Shown here: one piece after another, positions 5,461-6,990 of the stretch
Layout of the letters: the number at the start of each line of letters is the position of its first letter
Numbering within the stretch: position 1 is the stretch's first letter
From: Desulfobulbaceae bacterium
Lineage (GTDB): Bacteria; Desulfobacterota; Desulfobulbia; Desulfobulbales; Desulfobulbaceae
NCBI GenBank assembly: GCA_007121995.1
Contig: SKJK01000027.1
Location: 1 to 6,990, forward strand
Direction of reading: 5' to 3'
Length of the DNA: 6,990 nucleotides
Notes under the pieces: generated by a model
Told to the model about the DNA's origin: nothing
Database searches by the model: none
The model's input: the letters and a program-made list of their open reading frames with translations, nothing else
Position numbers and translations under genes: made by a program

Positions 5461-6168
5461 ATGACAACGCAGCACTGCTGGGATTTCTTTGACACTATTT
5501 TTTGCATCACGCTGGATTGTCGACCCGACAGGAGGCGCGAGGCACAGCGCCAGTTCTCCCTGGTTGGCTTGGCGGACAGGGTCGAGTTCCATGTTGCCCG
5601 CAAAGATACCCAGAATCCGGAGCGGGGTATCTATCAGTCGCATCTACACTGCCTGCGCAAGGGACTGGCAAACGACGGCCGGCATGTTCTGATTTTTGAG
5701 GATGATATCCTTTTTCGGAATTTTACCGGGCAGGATGTGGCCGATGCCGCCCTTTTTCTCCGCGAACACAGTGCATGGGACGCATTGTTCCTCGGTTGCA
5801 TCACCAACGGCAGTACGCTTATCAAGGGTCGATCCCTGGCACGGATACAGTACCGTTGCCTGGCTCACGCCTATGCCCTCAACCGCCCCTTTGCCGCCCG
5901 AATCGTTGCCACAGAGTGGGCCGGGATCCCCTTTGACGAGATGCTGCGCCGCTCTGGTACAGATTTTTTTGCCCTGGCACCCATGTGCGCTTTTCAACGC
6001 CGCACCACCAGTGATAACAGGACAGCGATTCTGGACAGGATCCGGAACCTGCTGGGTGGTCTGGCCTGCATTCAAAAAGGCAACGAACTGTATCAGAACA
6101 ATAAGGTGCTCGTCCTCGGCCTGCACCTTCTTATTGCCGTTGCCCTCATCTTTATCTGCTTGAATTAA
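5461..6168 (+). CDS. GT25-family glycosyltransferase with C-terminal membrane anchor
   Basis: The 235-residue product resembles family 25 glycosyltransferases (LPS sugar transferases of the LgtB/LpsA kind), which move a sugar from a nucleotide donor to a lipid-linked or lipooligosaccharide acceptor. The N-terminal strand and basic motif are at 12-25 (TIFCITLDCRPDRR). The segment YQSHLHCLRKGL at 58-69 leads into the acidic EDD motif at 80-82 (LIFEDDILF), the likely metal/donor site. A hydrophobic stretch at about 216-233 (VLVLGLHLLIAVALIFIC) ends two residues before the stop and looks like a tail anchor to the inner membrane. ATG 5461 was chosen because the GT25 similarity begins right after it; the frame is open upstream to TTG 5386 and ATG 5428, but those residues look non-coding. 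The ribosome binding site is weak (GAGAG a few bases upstream). The exporter gene starts ten bases after its stop, so the two are probably cotranscribed. It may glycosylate the lipid product, or be an independent envelope gene. Confidence 0.82.
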   Translation: MTTQHCWDFFDTIFCITLDCRPDRRREAQRQFSLVGLADRVEFHVARKDTQNPERGIYQSHLHCLRKGLANDGRHVLIFEDDILFRNFTGQDVADAALFLREHSAWDALFLGCITNGSTLIKGRSLARIQYRCLAHAYALNRPFAARIVATEWAGIPFDEMLRRSGTDFFALAPMCAFQRRTTSDNRTAILDRIRNLLGGLACIQKGNELYQNNKVLVLGLHLLIAVALIFICLN

Positions 6169-6171
6169 TAC

Positions 6172-6187
6172 TTTTTTCATGAAAAAA
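6172..6187. repeat. 16-bp perfect palindrome over the exporter start codon
   Basis: TTTTTTCATGAAAAAA is its own reverse complement and is centred on the ATG at 6179-6181. No Shine-Dalgarno sequence lies between the glycosyltransferase stop (6166-6168) and this start. In RNA the A/U stem would be weak because almost no loop is left, so the palindrome may simply reflect a lysine-rich start (ATG AAA AAA) after a T-run. Confidence 0.4.
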
Positions 6188-6990
6188 ACCGGTATCAACC
6201 TGCCCCTGCTCCTCCTGGTCGGGGTCGTTATCAGCTGTTTTGCCTTGCTGGGGCTGACCCGCCTGCACATTGATACCGATGTGATCAAATCATTGCCGAG
6301 TGACCAGCAGATCATTGACGATGCCCTGAAGATCCTCCACAACCATCCCATCCATGACCAGGTGGCGGTGGACATCATGATCAACCGTGAAGCGCCGGAT
6401 ATCCTGGTGGCCTGTGGAGATCTGCTGCTGGCCAGAATGAAATCCAGCGGCCTGTTTACGACTACGGGTCTGGATGATGTCAGTGTCCTGATTCCGGAGT
6501 TGGCGCATCACATTGTCCGCGACCTGCCGCGGCTCTTTTCTCGGCAGGATCTGGAACATCTTGTCGCCCCCCTCCTGGAAGACCAGGCGATCCGCCAACG
6601 TCTGCACCATCTGCTGACCACAATGACCGGGCTGGAGAGCATCGGCCAGGCGGCTTTCATCGCCGCAGACCCCCTTGGCCTCAAAGACCTGGTTCTGGCC
6701 CGCATGCTGCCACTGACCCCGGCACCTGGGGCCACCCTGTACAAGGGCCATCTTCTTGCCAATGACGGTCGTCATCTTCTGGTGACCGCCAAACCGACGG
6801 CAGCCGGAACCGATACCGCTTCAGCGCGTCAACTGGCCCATTTCTTCGCTGAAACCGGCCGGGAGCTTGTGCAACAATACGGTCAGGATGGCCTCGAAAT
6901 CACCCTGACTCCGGTGGGAGCCTACCGGGCCGCCCTGGACAACGAAGAGATCATTCGCCATGATGTCCGCCTGGCCCTGGTGGTGTCCAC
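6179..6990 (+). CDS. MMPL/RND-type exporter, N-terminal part (3' end outside the window)
   Basis: The frame is open from ATG 6179 to the window edge with no stop, giving 270 whole codons. It begins with a short basic end (MKKTG) and one membrane helix at about 6-27. A large periplasmic-type domain follows (HIDTDVIKSLP at about 30-40, ending in PVGAYRAALDNEEIIRHD at about 245-262), and a second helix opens at RLALVVS just at the edge. This order (TM1, long external domain, start of TM2) and the GAYRAALDNE segment fit predicted exporters of the MMPL/RND superfamily, usually about 750-850 residues, so roughly a third is visible. Such exporters accompany aryl polyene clusters, where they are thought to move the lipid out of the inner membrane; the same is inferred here. 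The start codon lies in a palindrome with no clear ribosome binding site, ten bases after the glycosyltransferase stop, so expression may rely on coupling. Confidence 0.85.
   Translation, partial: MKKTGINLPLLLLVGVVISCFALLGLTRLHIDTDVIKSLPSDQQIIDDALKILHNHPIHDQVAVDIMINREAPDILVACGDLLLARMKSSGLFTTTGLDDVSVLIPELAHHIVRDLPRLFSRQDLEHLVAPLLEDQAIRQRLHHLLTTMTGLESIGQAAFIAADPLGLKDLVLARMLPLTPAPGATLYKGHLLANDGRHLLVTAKPTAAGTDTASARQLAHFFAETGRELVQQYGQDGLEITLTPVGAYRAALDNEEIIRHDVRLALVVS

Noticed and set aside
5644..6384. Minus-strand frame of 246 codons opposite the glycosyltransferase and exporter start
   Set aside because: The plus strand encodes a GT25 motif set and the exporter N-terminus; the antisense product has no coherent domain or membrane pattern.
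2..6990. Assigning the locus as a proven aryl polyene or ladderane cluster
   Set aside because: The gene set overlaps with both ideas, but the ACP, ketoreductase, ligase and other diagnostic genes are not in the window, so no product can be named.

Overview
The window reads as part of a type II (discrete-enzyme) fatty acid or polyketide-like biosynthetic locus from a moderately GC-rich Gram-negative bacterium. The protein style (a radical SAM enzyme beside FabF-type synthases, an MMPL/RND exporter and a GT25 sugar transferase) suggests a Desulfobacterota-like anaerobe. This is an impression from gene content, not a phylogenetic result.

Layout. From the left edge to 4853 five plus-strand genes are packed tightly and probably form one operon: a radical SAM enzyme whose first codons lie off the window (2-952), two full-length beta-ketoacyl-ACP synthases of identical length (959-2224 and 2249-3514), a YbgC-like hotdog thioesterase (3514-3990) and a freestanding PKS-type double-hotdog dehydratase (3990-4853). 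The last three are joined by stop/start overlaps (TAATG, TGATG), a sign of translational coupling. A short convergent spacer with two inverted repeats (4854-4964) follows. Next comes a small minus-strand membrane protein (about 4965-5348) with a good sigma70-like promoter at 5410-5438. Beyond that, the plus strand resumes with a GT25 glycosyltransferase carrying a C-terminal membrane anchor (5461-6168) and the N-terminal third or so of an MMPL-type exporter that runs off the right edge (6179-6990).

How the genes may work together. The synthases would elongate an acyl chain on a carrier protein, the dehydratase would remove water from 3-hydroxyacyl intermediates, and the thioesterase would release or proofread the chain. 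The radical SAM enzyme would perform an unusual radical step on the chain or its starter. The glycosyltransferase and exporter would decorate and move the lipid product. The logic resembles aryl polyene clusters (KS pair, hotdog thioesterase, dehydratase, transferase, MMPL exporter), but the radical SAM enzyme and the PKS-type dehydratase are not part of the standard aryl polyene set. No acyl carrier protein, ketoreductase, acyl-activating ligase or starter synthase lies in the window; these are expected outside it. No rRNA, tRNA, CRISPR array or insertion sequence was seen.
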